Source: Salinactinospora qingdaonensis (GTDB lineage: Bacteria; Actinomycetota; Actinomycetes; Streptosporangiales; Streptosporangiaceae). Taken from it: 64,000 bases of DNA. The notes under the pieces were generated by a model that worked only from the letters and a program-made list of their open reading frames with translations, was not told the origin of the DNA and did no database searches. The stretch covers positions 372,001 to 436,000 of the forward strand of contig NZ_BAABDD010000001.1 in NCBI RefSeq assembly GCF_039539445.1, read 5' to 3'. Positions 6,958-16,586 of this stretch are shown piece by piece; position 1 is the first letter of the stretch, and each line of letters opens with the position of its first letter. Made by a program: the position numbers and the translations under genes.

Positions 6958-8685
6958 TTAGTGCAGATAGGCGATGTCGGCGTAGTCGATCGAGGCGAGT
7001 CCGAAGGCGCCGAAGTTGGCGAGATCGTCGCGTACCGCCCAGGTGCCTGGGCGCTGGAGGAAGGGGATGGAGGTGGCCTGGTCCCAGAGGGCTCGGTCGA
7101 TGGTGTTGGCGAGGTCGTAGTAGAGCTTCGGGGTGGTTTCGGCGGCCATCCGGCGGAACGTGTCATTGATCTGTGCGGATGAGAGGTGGGCGTGGTTGTC
7201 GGCCCAGTGTGGGGCACCGCTGTCGTCGTGGCCGAAAGGGCCGCCGTAGACGGTGTGGTAGGAGCCGGCGTAGGGGGTGGTGCCGGTCAGGGACAGTGAG
7301 GTGAGGGCGAAGTCGCCGCGTTGGAGGTGGTCGTTGAGGTAGGCGTCCAGGGGAACCGTTTCGATTTCGATTTTGACGCCGATCTCGGCCAGCATGTGCT
7401 GCACAGCCGTGGCCTCGTGCTCGGTGATCGCCGGCCCGGCGGGGATGAGGTAGCGCAGCGACAGCTCGTCACCGTGGACGTTATGGCGGTAGTCGGTGCC
7501 CTTTGTGGCCCGCCATCCGGCCCGGCGCAGGAGCCGGCGGGCCTTGTCGAGGTCTTGGTGGCCGTAGTCGCCGGAGTTGTCGTGGAAGTGGGGTTGGCTT
7601 GAGCGGATGAGCCGGTTGACGGTGGGGTCGCCGGGCCAATCGATAGGGCGCAGGGAGATGTCGGCCAGCACGGAGCGGTCGATGCCGTATGTGATGGCGC
7701 GGCGGACGTCGATATCGGCGAGTGCGGGACTTGCGGCGTTGAGTTGGATCATGCGGTAGCCGTTGTCGATGGCCCGGGTGACGTGGGTGCCCTCGTGGCC
7801 ATGTACGCGCTCGTAGGCGGATGCGTTGTGGCCTAGATAGAAGGTGTCGATCTCGCCGTTGAGGAAGGCGCCGGGCATGGCGGCACGGTCCATGGTGTGG
7901 AAGACGATGCGGTCGAGTTTGGCGGGTGTGCCCCACCAGGTGTTGTCACGGACGAGGGTGAGGGTCTTGGCGGCGGGGTCGATGTGGTCGACTTTGAAGG
8001 GGCCGGCGGTGACGGGGATGCGGTCGCGGTAGCCGTGGTTGAAGGCGTCGGCGTCGCTCATGTAGCGGGCCGGGTAGACGAATTCGAACAGTCGGGGCCA
8101 TTCGCTGTAGGGCTCTGAGAAGACGAGGGTGAACTCGTAGTCGTCGTGGCCGGGGAGGATGCGGTCGATACGGTCGTAGCCTTGCCGTGCCCCGCCGGTG
8201 GCGAAGTCGCCGGGGGTGGGGGTGCTGAGCAGTTCAGCGGTGGCTCGGTAGTCATTCCAGGTGATGGGCTGGCCGGTGGACCAGGTGGCGGCGGGGTTGA
8301 GGTGGTAGGTGAGGCGGGTGCCGTCGTGGCTGAGGGTGGTCCGCTCGACGTAGGCGGTGTTGGGAGCGGGGGTGCCCTGCGCGTCGAAGGTGTGGGCGCG
8401 GGGCAGGAGGGCGCCGAGGATGTGGGCCTGGCCGGCTAGGTTGCCTTGGGTGTGGTGTGCCTGGAACTGGCCGCCCCAGTGGGCGATCGCCCAGTTGAGT
8501 GTCCCGCCTTGGCGTGTGTGGCTGCGGTCGTTGGCGTTGATGTCGATGGCGGGGATATCGGCGAGGTCGGGTGGGTCGCCGGCCGGGTGGCCGGCCGGGT
8601 GGCCGCCGGTGAGGCTGCACGCGGTGAGGAGCAGCGCCAATGTCAGCGTGGGCGTCACCAGGGAGGCGGCGCGTGCGGTGGACAT
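6958..8685 (-). CDS. Oligopeptide/nickel-type ABC transporter substrate-binding lipoprotein
   Basis: A 575-residue family-5 solute-binding protein. The signal peptide ends in the lipobox LLTAC, so it should be anchored to the outside of the membrane. The body shows the SBP_bac_5 pattern: GGTLNWAIAHWGG at the start, LTYHLNPAATWSTGQPITW, and VRRAITYGIDR. Start at 8685 follows AAGGAGG with ideal spacing. It is the last gene of a leftward operon, 41 bases after the fused ATPase gene. Members bind peptides, nickel or siderophore-like ligands; the ligand here cannot be read from the sequence. Repeats of GHPAG just after the lipid Cys are a small local duplication. Confidence 0.85.
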   Translation of the reverse strand: MSTARAASLVTPTLTLALLLTACSLTGGHPAGHPAGDPPDLADIPAIDINANDRSHTRQGGTLNWAIAHWGGQFQAHHTQGNLAGQAHILGALLPRAHTFDAQGTPAPNTAYVERTTLSHDGTRLTYHLNPAATWSTGQPITWNDYRATAELLSTPTPGDFATGGARQGYDRIDRILPGHDDYEFTLVFSEPYSEWPRLFEFVYPARYMSDADAFNHGYRDRIPVTAGPFKVDHIDPAAKTLTLVRDNTWWGTPAKLDRIVFHTMDRAAMPGAFLNGEIDTFYLGHNASAYERVHGHEGTHVTRAIDNGYRMIQLNAASPALADIDVRRAITYGIDRSVLADISLRPIDWPGDPTVNRLIRSSQPHFHDNSGDYGHQDLDKARRLLRRAGWRATKGTDYRHNVHGDELSLRYLIPAGPAITEHEATAVQHMLAEIGVKIEIETVPLDAYLNDHLQRGDFALTSLSLTGTTPYAGSYHTVYGGPFGHDDSGAPHWADNHAHLSSAQINDTFRRMAAETTPKLYYDLANTIDRALWDQATSIPFLQRPGTWAVRDDLANFGAFGLASIDYADIAYLH

Positions 8686-8726
8686 GGGACGTCCTCCTTG
8701 TGTGGCGTGTTTGAGCCGGGGCGGAC

Positions 8727-10871
8727 TCACGTGGCGGGTGAGGGCTGGGGGTAGTGGCAGGCGGTGGCGTGATCATCGTCGTGGAGCGAAGTCATGGGGG
8801 GCTCGGTGGTCCGGCAGGGGGCTCGCTGGGGTTCGGTGAGGGTGGCGAAGAGGGGACAGCGAGGCCGGAACCGGCACCCCGTCGGGAGGTGGGTGGGGCT
8901 GGGGGGATCGCCGATGAGTAGCAGGCGAGAGCGGGTGCGTTCCCGGTTGGGGTCGGCCATGGGGACGGCGGAGAGCAGCGCGCGCGTGTAGGGGTGGGCC
9001 GGTCGGGTGTAGACGGCGGTGGCCGTTCCCAGTTCTACGAGCGCGCCGAGGTACATCACGGCGATCCGGTCGGCGACGTGGCGGATGACCGCCAGGTCGT
9101 GGGCGACGAACAGGTAGGACAGGGCCAACTGGCGCTGTAGCCGGGTGAGCAGATTGATGACGCCGGCTTGGACGGAAGTGTCTAGGGCCGAGAGGGGCTC
9201 GTCGAGGAGGAGCAGTTTTGGGTTGAGGGCGAGGGCGCGCGCGATGGCGACGCGCTGGCGCTGCCCCCCGGAGAGTTCGCGGGGGTGGCGGGGGGCGAGG
9301 TCGGGGGGCAGGTCGACCAGGGCGAGGAGTTCGCGTACGCGCGGTGCCACCTGTGCTGTGGGGCGGCGGTGGATGCGTAGGGGTTCGGCGATGAGGTCGA
9401 ACACGGGCATGCGGGGGTCGAGTGAGGCAGTGGGGTCTTGAAAGACGACCTGGAGGTCGCGGCGCAGGGCGAAGCGTTGCCGCCTGGAGAGGGCGGCGGT
9501 GTCTTCGCCGAGGGCTGTGATGCGGCCCTGCTCTGGGGGATGGAGTTCGAGGATCTCCATGAGGGTGCTGGTTTTACCGCAGCCGGACTCACCGACGAGC
9601 GCGAGGGTTTCGCGTTCGCGGATGTCGAAGGAGACGTTGTCGATGGCGCGTATGGTGCCGCTGCGGCGACTGAGTGCTGTGGGACCGCGGAGCGGGTGGT
9701 GTTTGGTGAGGTTATCGACGCCCAGCACGGTGGGGCGCTGGGAGCGGGGCGGTGCTGCGGGGTGGCTGGGGCCGGTGGCGGGGGGTGGGTAAAGGTCGAT
9801 GTCGGACCAGCCGTGGGCGGCGATGTGGGAGGCGCGCAGGCAGGCCGCGCGGTGGGTGGGGGCGGCGGTGGGCAGGAGTTGGGGTTCGCCGGTGGCGCAT
9901 TCGTCGACGGCAATGGGGCACCGGGGGGAGAAGGGGCAGCCGGGTGGGAGAGCCGCTGGGGAGGGAGGCGTGCCGGGGATGGGGCTGAGGGCGGCGCGGT
10001 GGGGGGTGGTCGTGTTCGGGGCAGAGGCGAGCAGCCCCATCGTGTAGGGCATACGGCTGTGGTAATAGACCTCGTCGACGGTGCCGGACTCGACGGCCCG
10101 TCCGGCGTACATGACGAGGACACGGTCGGCGAGGCCGGCGATCACGCCGAGGTCGTGGCTGATGATGAGGATGGCGGCACCGGTCTCGCGGCGGACGGTT
10201 TTGAGGGTTTCCAGGATCTGGGCCTGGATAGTGGGGTCGAGGGCTGTGGTGGGCTCGTCGCAGATGATGACGTCGGGGTTGTTGGCGATGGCGATGGCGA
10301 TCATGACGCGCTGACGCATGCCGCCGGAGCACTCGTGGGGGAAGGTTCGACTGCGGCGGGCCGCGTCGGGGACGCCGACGAGCTCCAGAAGTCGTATGGC
10401 ACGGTCAGTGGCGCTGTGGCGGCCAAGGTCGGGGTGGTGGGTGCGCACGGCTTCGGTGATGTGTTCGCCGATGGTGTGGATCGGGGTCAGGGCTGTCATC
10501 GGGTCTTGGAACACCATGGAGATCGCGCTGCCGCGCTTGGTGGCCATAGTGCGTTCGTCGAGGCCGAGTAGTTGCTGGCCGTTGAGGCGCACTGAGCCCG
10601 ACACGGTGGCGTGGTCGGGAAGGAGTCCCATGGTGGCCAGTGCCGCCACCGATTTGCCCGATCCGGACTCGCCGACGATGCCCAGGACCTCGCCGCGGTA
10701 CAGGGCGTAGTCGAGGCCGCGCAGGACCGCCATGTCGGGGGCTGGGGCGGGGCGTGGGAAGGTGACCCGCAGGTCGGTGACGTCGAGGACGGGTGCGCGG
10801 TCCCCGTGATGGGGGTGGGGTGGCCGTGTGTCGTCCTGGTCAGGGCGCGGATGTGCGTTGCTGTCGGGCAT
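8727..10871 (-). CDS. Fused DppD-DppF-type ABC transporter ATP-binding protein
   Basis: A 714-residue protein containing two complete peptide-transport ATPases. The first (about residues 25-280) has Walker A GESGSGKS, signature SGGMRQR and Walker B VIICDEP, followed by the oligopeptide-transporter C-terminal region with Cys-rich CPFSPRCPIA. The second (about 385-640) has GESGCGKT, LSGGQRQRVAIARAL and LLLLDEP and ends with CRFRPRCPLF. Such DppD-DppF fusions are common in actinobacteria and power import of peptides or related solutes. It lies 11 bases after the permease gene and 41 bases before the binding protein, so all three form one operon. Confidence 0.9.
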   Translation of the reverse strand: MPDSNAHPRPDQDDTRPPHPHHGDRAPVLDVTDLRVTFPRPAPAPDMAVLRGLDYALYRGEVLGIVGESGSGKSVAALATMGLLPDHATVSGSVRLNGQQLLGLDERTMATKRGSAISMVFQDPMTALTPIHTIGEHITEAVRTHHPDLGRHSATDRAIRLLELVGVPDAARRSRTFPHECSGGMRQRVMIAIAIANNPDVIICDEPTTALDPTIQAQILETLKTVRRETGAAILIISHDLGVIAGLADRVLVMYAGRAVESGTVDEVYYHSRMPYTMGLLASAPNTTTPHRAALSPIPGTPPSPAALPPGCPFSPRCPIAVDECATGEPQLLPTAAPTHRAACLRASHIAAHGWSDIDLYPPPATGPSHPAAPPRSQRPTVLGVDNLTKHHPLRGPTALSRRSGTIRAIDNVSFDIRERETLALVGESGCGKTSTLMEILELHPPEQGRITALGEDTAALSRRQRFALRRDLQVVFQDPTASLDPRMPVFDLIAEPLRIHRRPTAQVAPRVRELLALVDLPPDLAPRHPRELSGGQRQRVAIARALALNPKLLLLDEPLSALDTSVQAGVINLLTRLQRQLALSYLFVAHDLAVIRHVADRIAVMYLGALVELGTATAVYTRPAHPYTRALLSAVPMADPNRERTRSRLLLIGDPPSPTHLPTGCRFRPRCPLFATLTEPQRAPCRTTEPPMTSLHDDDHATACHYPQPSPAT

Positions 10872-10882
10872 CGGTGGCTTTC

Positions 10883-11794
10883 CTAGGCTCGGGGTGGTCG
10901 CGTTCCCGGGGCGAGGGCGTCGCGTAGCCCGCCGCCGACGAGGTTGACCGCCAGTACGAGGAGGATGAGCAAGCCGGTGCAGAACACGAAGGTCCAGGGA
11001 TGGGTGAGGGCTTGACCGGCGCCGGCGGCGATGAGGGAGCCGAGGGAGACATCAGGGGGGCGCAGGCCGAAGCCGAAGTAGGACAGGGAGGTTTCGGCGA
11101 TGATGGCGGTACTGACGTTGATCGTCGCGTCGACGATGAGCAGCGAGGACATGTTGGGGAGGATGTGGCTGACGATGATGCGGGGAGCCGAAGCGCCCAT
11201 GTAGCGGGCGGCGAGCACGTACTCGCGTTGGGTGAGCGAGACGGTCATGCCGCGCACCATCTTGGCGGTGACCATCCACATGAAGGCGGCGAGGAGGAGG
11301 ACGAAGCCGATCCAGCCGCTGTCGCGGATGGCTGGGGAGAGGATCGCCAGGACCAGGAAGGCGGGCAGCACCAGCATCAGGTCGGTGAGCCACATGAGGG
11401 TCCTGTCGGGCAAGCCTAGGAAGTATCCGGCGAGAGAGCCGACGGTGGCGGCGATCGCGGTGGACAGGATAGCTACGAGGAGGCCGATGACGATGGATTT
11501 GCGCAGGCCGACCATGGTGGTGACGTAGAGGTCACGGCCGGTGGCGTCGGTGCCGAACCAGTGCTGCGAGGAGGGGGGCCGCAAAAAGGCCGTGTAGTCG
11601 AGCTCAGTGAATCCCCAGGGGGATAGCAGGGGGCCCAGCCAGGCTGTAGCGCACAGGAACGCGATCGTGGCCAGGCCGGCGACGACGCGGCGCTGTCGCA
11701 GGGCGGCGCGAAGCGCCGTCGACCAGCGTCGGGGGGTGGGAGGCTGGTCGCCGCTTCGGCGGCGGGGGAAGATGTGGTGCGTGGGGGGATTCAT
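10883..11794 (-). CDS. DppC-type ABC transporter permease
   Basis: A 303-residue membrane permease of the peptide/nickel family. The N-terminal OppC_N region (about residues 25-90, with HWFGTDATGRD) precedes five or six membrane helices and the EAA loop EYVLAARYMGASAPRIIVSHILP, by which the permease contacts the ATPase. The start chosen is ATG 11794, with AAGAGG upstream; the open frame extends another 480 bases but that part does not look like protein. It is first in its operon. These transporters need a DppB partner, and none is encoded in the 870 bases upstream or elsewhere in the window. Confidence 0.85.
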   Translation of the reverse strand: MNPPTHHIFPRRRSGDQPPTPRRWSTALRAALRQRRVVAGLATIAFLCATAWLGPLLSPWGFTELDYTAFLRPPSSQHWFGTDATGRDLYVTTMVGLRKSIVIGLLVAILSTAIAATVGSLAGYFLGLPDRTLMWLTDLMLVLPAFLVLAILSPAIRDSGWIGFVLLLAAFMWMVTAKMVRGMTVSLTQREYVLAARYMGASAPRIIVSHILPNMSSLLIVDATINVSTAIIAETSLSYFGFGLRPPDVSLGSLIAAGAGQALTHPWTFVFCTGLLILLVLAVNLVGGGLRDALAPGTRPPRA

Positions 11795-12668
11795 CGGGGG
11801 CCTCTTCACGGCGGGCGCGGAGGTTGAGGGGGCGGAACGGTCACCGCTACGGGGTGGCTGTCGCATGCTCGGTCCTCCCGTGCCTAAAGGTCGCGGCATG
11901 CGTGGCGGAGAGTGGGCTAACGACGACGATGCCATGACGGGCGCGGCTGTGAGGCCCAGTACGGCAGATGCGTGGTGGGCCGGGGTGGCTTCGCGGAGGC
12001 TTTTCTCCTTACGTTGCGGCTGGTACTGGGGGTATCGCGAGCGTGCGGGAGCCGCGGTGGGGCGAGGAGCCGGACACGTTGGTGCGGGCTCCCGGCGGAG
12101 CTGTGAGAGGTGGAGTGGTGCGGCAGGGGCTGCGCGCTTGAGGGGCCCCGCAGAGGTAAACGGTGCGTGGCCGCGGTGAAAGACGATGAGGGCGGGCGAC
12201 GGTGGAGGACAGTCGAACCCCGCCGGCTCAAAGGTCGGGTGGACAAGGGCATCCCGCTCCCGTTCCTGCCGCCCCATCGGGGCTTGGCAGCTCGTGTGGG
12301 GGTGGCGACGAGCGCGATCGTCACCGGCGTCGGCGCCGAGGGGGAGTCAGCGCCGGCCAGGGGATACCGCCGCGGGGAAGACGCCGAGAGAAGACGATTC
12401 TGGGTGATGGTTCAACTTCAGAAAGTTGCCGAAGGCGGCACGCGGAGGCACGGCGAGTGGACGGAACTGGGAGCGATGGTTCCGGCTGCATCACGCGGAG
12501 GGTGTACCCCGGTGCCCTCGGGTGGGAAACACCGTCACTCGTCGTGAGCGCCGCGGATCAGGGCCGAGGGCCACTGGCCGCTGGGGTGGTGACAGATGGT
12601 GCTGTCGATGTGGGTCGTGCCGGGGCGCGATGCGCTGACACGAGACGGTGCGCTGGGCGGGGGAGCGG
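11795..12668. other. Gene-free region upstream of the peptide ABC operon
   Basis: About 870 bases with no frame that resembles a protein; all the long open frames here are low-complexity Arg/Pro/Gly products of high GC. In most related operons a DppB permease gene would occupy this place, but no membrane-helix pattern or EAA motif is visible on either strand. The operon promoter is presumably near 11800-12000. Confidence 0.5.
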
Positions 12669-12830
12669 CTAGTCGTTACCGATGGTGTTCCCCAGGATCG
12701 GTAAGACCTCGGGCAGCGCTCGCCCGCCCTCGCGGTAGGGCAGCGCCGTGGTAGCGGGAGTCGTCGGCACGGGGGGCGCCGGTGCTGGCCCCGTGGGAGG
12801 GGGATCGGTCTCTCCCGCCGTGGAACTCAT
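12669..12830 (-). CDS. Possible small Pro/Thr-rich protein downstream of phoX
   Basis: A 53-codon frame on the same strand as the PhoX gene, 116 bases after it. It encodes MSSTAGETDPPPTGP... and ends in RALPEVLPILGNTIGND. About four fifths of its codons end in G or C, as expected for coding DNA here. A GGAGGAAAG sequence lies upstream but about 13 bases from the ATG, which is far. No family recognised and no signal peptide. It may equally be chance. Confidence 0.3.
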   Translation of the reverse strand: MSSTAGETDPPPTGPAPAPPVPTTPATTALPYREGGRALPEVLPILGNTIGND

Positions 12831-12946
12831 CTCACGTGCGCGCTTTCCTCCGGCCGCCGCCGATCGTGACGGGAGAGGGCGAGTGCGGGGATGCCGGTGG
12901 GCGTCCCCGCACTCGCGAGGGGCAGCGGTTGGTGGCCGCGAGGGGG

Positions 12947-15019
12947 TTAGGCGTGGCCCACGTCCCGGCCGCGGGTGTGCCAGATCGACACCACCGACGG
13001 GCGAGGGTAGTACTTGCCGTCGGGCCAGGTGCTCTGCGGGTTGTCGAGGGAACCGCCGTCGCCGGGGTGCTGGGGGGCGATGAAGACGGTTTTCTGGTCC
13101 TCGGTGATGAAGGGACCACAGCACTCGGCGCCCTGCGGGACCGTGGCGAAGGTCTTGATTTCACCGCGGTGTTTGCCCTCGACGGGCACCGCGTGCAGCG
13201 CGTCGTTGCTGTCGAGGGTGCCGGGCTGGCCGTCGGTGGAGATCCACAGGTTGCCGTCGCCGTCGAAGGTCAGGTTGTCGGGGCAGGAGATGGCAACGAC
13301 CTTGTCCTTGTCGTAGCCGGCGAAGTAGGTGCTGGGGTCGTCGGGGTTGCCGCAGACGATCGGCACCGACCAGCCGAAGTCGGTGGCGGCGGCGTCGTTG
13401 CCCTCCTCGACGATTTCGAGGATGTGGCCGAACTTGTTGTTGGCGCGGGGGTTGGCCTCGTCGGCCTGCTCGGGCGAGCGGGCGGTGTTGTTGGTCAGCG
13501 CGCAGTAGACCTTGCCGGTGACGGGGCTGGCCTCCATGTCCTCAGGCCGGTCCATCTTGGTGGCGCCCACCGCGTCAGCGGCCAGCCGGGTGTGGACGAG
13601 GACCTCGGCGACGGTGAAACCGTCGACGAAGCTTTCCTTGTCGCTGCACAGCGGAATCCACACGCCCGAGCCGTCGAACTCGCCGTCAGCGGGCAGCGCC
13701 CCCGAGCCGTCGAACTCCTCAGCGGGGCTGTTGCCGGTGAGCTTGGCGACGTAGAGTGTGCCGGAGTCGAGCAGCCCCTCGTTAGTGCGGCGCGAGCCCC
13801 AGCGCATCTTCTTGTCGCTGACGAACTTGTAGATGTAGTCGAAGCGCTCGTCGTCACCCATGTAGACGACCACACGGCGGTCCTTGGCCAGGCGGACGTT
13901 GGCGCCCTCGTGCTTGAACCGGCCGAGCATGGTGCGCTTGCGGGGCTTGGAGTGGGGATTGAAGGGGTCGACCTCGACCACGTAGCCGAAACGGTTGGCT
14001 TCGTTGGGGTGCTTCGACAGGTCGAAACGCTCGTCGACGCGGTCGAAGCGGCGGTTGCCGGAGCGGGTGTCGCCGCTGGTGGGAACACCGTAGCGCGACA
14101 GCGCGGGCTTGGCGTCCTCGGGAGCGCCCTCGCCACCGACGAAATACTGGTGGAAGTTCTCCTCACAGGTGAGGATAGTCCCCCAGGGGGTCATGCCACC
14201 GGCGCAGTTGTTGAGCATGCCGCGCACCTCGACACCGTCGGGGTCGGCCTCGGTACGCAGCAGGGCGTCGCCGGCGGCGGGCCCGCTCAGCTCCATGGGG
14301 GTGTTCACGGTGATACGGCGGTTGAAGTAGCGCCACCCCCAGGTAACGAGCCGCCAGGCGCCGCTGTTCCAGATGCGGCGCAGCTCCACGATCGAGCCAC
14401 CGTGAGCGGCCATGGCGATCTTGATCTGCTCCAGATCCGCCTCGTTGCCGTCGGTGTAGCCGGGAAACATCAGCGTCTCGTTGGTGTACTCGTGGTTGAC
14501 CCAGAGGAGTCCGCGACGGTTGCCCATTTCGGTGAAGGCGACGTAGTCGCAGTTGTAGCCGAACTGCTTCTCTTGGGCTTCGGCGGTCTGGTTCTCGAAG
14601 TCGAAGTCGGGGGCGTCGGGGGTGACCGGGTCTCCCCAACGGACGACGACGCGGTGGTCGTAGTGCTTGGGTACGGTGACGGCGTCATCGGTGTTGGCGT
14701 CCACGCTGTGGAAACGCAACCGCGGGGAGCGTCCGCGGCCGTGACCCTTCTTGCCGTGCCACCAGGAGTCGGCGAGGGCCGGGGTGAAGGCGCCACTGAC
14801 CCCTACAGCGGAGACCCCGGCGCCGACAGCGCCGGCCCGCAGCGCGTTACGGCGCGACAGGACACCGGAGAAGATGTCACCGAAGTAGGTGTTCTCGCTG
14901 GTGTTGGGGGCTTCGTGGAAACATGCGTCGCCGCAGCGGAAGCGGCAGGTGGCACGGGAACGGCCACCGGGGTGGCTGATCAACGGCAGTATCCGGCGGG
15001 GGGACGCGGAATCAGGCAC
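12947..15019 (-). CDS. phoX: PhoX-family (DUF839) alkaline phosphatase, Tat-exported
   Basis: A 690-residue protein of the PhoX/DUF839 family, calcium- and iron-dependent phosphatases that release phosphate from organic esters outside the cell. The N-terminus has a long leader with the twin-arginine motif LSRRNALRAGAVGAG (about residues 53-67), so folded export by Tat is expected. Typical segments include GLLWVNHEYTNE, GTILTCEENFHQYF, KHEGANVRLAKDRRVVVYMGDD, RPEDMEASPVTGKVYCALTN and FDGDGNLWISTDGQP. The GTG start at 15019 is set by GGAGGAACA. Such genes usually respond to phosphate starvation through PhoP; I do not see a convincing PHO box here. It is transcribed alone. Confidence 0.88.
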   Translation of the reverse strand: MPDSASPRRILPLISHPGGRSRATCRFRCGDACFHEAPNTSENTYFGDIFSGVLSRRNALRAGAVGAGVSAVGVSGAFTPALADSWWHGKKGHGRGRSPRLRFHSVDANTDDAVTVPKHYDHRVVVRWGDPVTPDAPDFDFENQTAEAQEKQFGYNCDYVAFTEMGNRRGLLWVNHEYTNETLMFPGYTDGNEADLEQIKIAMAAHGGSIVELRRIWNSGAWRLVTWGWRYFNRRITVNTPMELSGPAAGDALLRTEADPDGVEVRGMLNNCAGGMTPWGTILTCEENFHQYFVGGEGAPEDAKPALSRYGVPTSGDTRSGNRRFDRVDERFDLSKHPNEANRFGYVVEVDPFNPHSKPRKRTMLGRFKHEGANVRLAKDRRVVVYMGDDERFDYIYKFVSDKKMRWGSRRTNEGLLDSGTLYVAKLTGNSPAEEFDGSGALPADGEFDGSGVWIPLCSDKESFVDGFTVAEVLVHTRLAADAVGATKMDRPEDMEASPVTGKVYCALTNNTARSPEQADEANPRANNKFGHILEIVEEGNDAAATDFGWSVPIVCGNPDDPSTYFAGYDKDKVVAISCPDNLTFDGDGNLWISTDGQPGTLDSNDALHAVPVEGKHRGEIKTFATVPQGAECCGPFITEDQKTVFIAPQHPGDGGSLDNPQSTWPDGKYYPRPSVVSIWHTRGRDVGHA

Positions 15020-15620
15020 TGTTCCTCCTGTCGTGGGCGGGGAACGGCCACAGCGCGTGGCTCAATCGCGGGGCCCCGCGCGAGGGCCAGACGCTCAGCG
15101 GGCAAAACCCGCCAAACAGCCAAAACCCTGCCGAATTAGCGGCTCAAATCGGTAAATCCATAGTGAATGCGTCGACAATTTCCGAGCACACATGCCTAGG
15201 AACCACTTTAGGTAACGTTACCGTTTCTTTAGGTGTGCAATGGTGACATGGCGTGGCGCTATGGCTGGTGACACACGGTAGACGTCAGGAGATCCCACCA
15301 GCCGTATGGCGGGGAAGCTCCCGATCGTGGCGCGCCACGGCCGGGCACGGGGAGCTTTTCGACTGGTTATCCACAGTTATAGAAGAACCTGCGCCCCCAC
15401 CCGTTTCACCAGAAGTCAACCGGCGTATCCTGATCGTGGATAAAAACCTCATAGCCGCGAAGCCAAATCCGCGTAACCGCACCCTGTCACCCAAGACGCG
15501 ACCCGCCGTTTCCACAACGCCGTGACCTTCAAGGCATCGGACGTCTAACGGCAGGTCACAGCCGACCTCCATCGCGGCCCAAGCCGATTCGACAAGGCAC
15601 GTCGCTGGGAGTGATCTCAC
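15020..15620. other. Divergent intergenic region with a 12-bp palindrome
   Basis: About 600 bases between phoX (leftward) and the ATPase gene (rightward). Part is AT-rich (15110-15240). Open frames here lack coding character. It holds the palindrome listed at 15211-15222 and presumably promoters for both neighbours. Confidence 0.4.
15211..15222. promoter_or_regulatory. Perfect 12-bp palindrome, possible operator
   Basis: GGTAACGTTACC reads the same on both strands and lies 192 bases upstream of the phoX start in an AT-richer segment. The form suits a dimeric regulator, but no cognate regulator is identified. Confidence 0.35.
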
Positions 15621-16382
15621 GTGCCCGACTTGCCCATCGCGCGTCTTCAGGACCGGAAGCAGCCACCGGTACCTGCTCCCCGCGCGAACAACTCCACGTA
15701 CTCCGCCGCCCACCCGATAGCCTCCGTCACGTCTCCCCCGCCCTCGCGTGCTGAGGATATGGAGGTGAGGGGCGTGGCAGCGGCGGGCGCGGGAACCGCC
15801 GCTGCGACCTGTGGGGAGTGCGGCGAGCCCGTGCCACCCACCATGGACATGGAAGAACGGCAAAGCAGCAAGAACCAGGAAATGATTCCCCCCTGGCCCG
15901 ATGGCCAGAGTTCCTTTGCTAGGAATCAGATGGAAGAGCGCCCCCTTCCCCCACCTGAGACCCGTGAACGCGCTGCGCGGCGCAGGTTCCCGGGGTTGGC
16001 CAACCAGATCTCCTATGCCCGCCGGTTCGTCGAACGACACCTGGACGGCTCGCCAAAGGCCACCACAGCGACGTTACTGACCAGTGAGATCGCCACGAAT
16101 GCGCTGACTCACAGCGCTTCGGGCGCACCCGGTGGCAAGTTCGAAGTCGGCATCTACGTCACCGCGGGGTGGGCCCGAGTGGAGGTGCGCGATCTGGGCG
16201 GTGGCGAGCTCCCCAAGGCCCAGCACAAGGACCCCTACGATGTCAGCGAGCACGGACGAGGTCTGGATCTGGTCGAGGCGCTGGCTGCGAAGTGGGGAGC
16301 CGAGCCGCGCGGCGACGGCTTGGGCCAATTGGTGTGGTTTGAACTCACCTGGGAGTCGGGCAGCACCGATACCGAAGCCTGA
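15621..16382 (+). CDS. HATPase_c serine-kinase-type (RsbW-like) regulatory protein
   Basis: Up to 253 residues, with the recognisable part from about residue 115 to 250: TSEIATNALTHS (N box), VEVRDLGGG (G1 box) and EHGRGLDLVEALAAKWG (G2 box). These are the ATP-binding motifs of the anti-sigma-factor/serine kinase family abundant in actinomycetes, which control partner-switching with STAS proteins. The first 105 residues look unstructured, so the true start may be one of the later codons (for example GTG 15774 or ATG 15844). No partner gene is adjacent; a STAS protein is encoded far away at 55.4-55.8 kb. Confidence 0.65.
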   Translation: MPDLPIARLQDRKQPPVPAPRANNSTYSAAHPIASVTSPPPSRAEDMEVRGVAAAGAGTAAATCGECGEPVPPTMDMEERQSSKNQEMIPPWPDGQSSFARNQMEERPLPPPETRERAARRRFPGLANQISYARRFVERHLDGSPKATTATLLTSEIATNALTHSASGAPGGKFEVGIYVTAGWARVEVRDLGGGELPKAQHKDPYDVSEHGRGLDLVEALAAKWGAEPRGDGLGQLVWFELTWESGSTDTEA

Positions 16383-16499
16383 CGGAGCCGCCGGGTCACG
16401 GCACCCCCGGCTTAACCCCGCAGTGTGACGGTTCGCGGTGCCGCTGGTTCCGGTGTCAAACCGCTTCACCTCAACTCCTGTGCGGTGGCACCGGCATGA

Positions 16500-16530
16500 C
16501 GAGGGGTCCCCCGCGCGGGGAGACCCCGGT
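16500..16530. terminator. Hairpin between convergent genes
   Basis: The arms GGGGTC and GACCCC flank CCCCCGCGCGGGGA, giving a strong GC hairpin about 120 bases after the ATPase gene and 60 bases after the end of the leftward small gene. It has no U-run. Convergent position suggests a shared terminator. Confidence 0.4.
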
Positions 16531-16586
16531 CGTCAAGCGTGTGGCACGTGTCGTCACCACGTAGACAATGGGCGAATGCCCATGCA

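Noticed and set aside
12782..15139. A 785-codon open frame antisense to phoX
   Set aside because: It mirrors the GC-rich third positions of phoX, has low-complexity Val/Gly/Ala composition and no family; an ordinary shadow frame.
15232..15275. PHO box upstream of phoX
   Set aside because: Three GGTG-type elements are present, but spacings of 10 and 25 bases do not keep the 11-bp period required of PhoP sites.
15253..16040. Frames upstream of and opposite to the anti-sigma-type ATPase
   Set aside because: The leftward one is antisense of the ATPase gene and the rightward one has no motif or coding bias.
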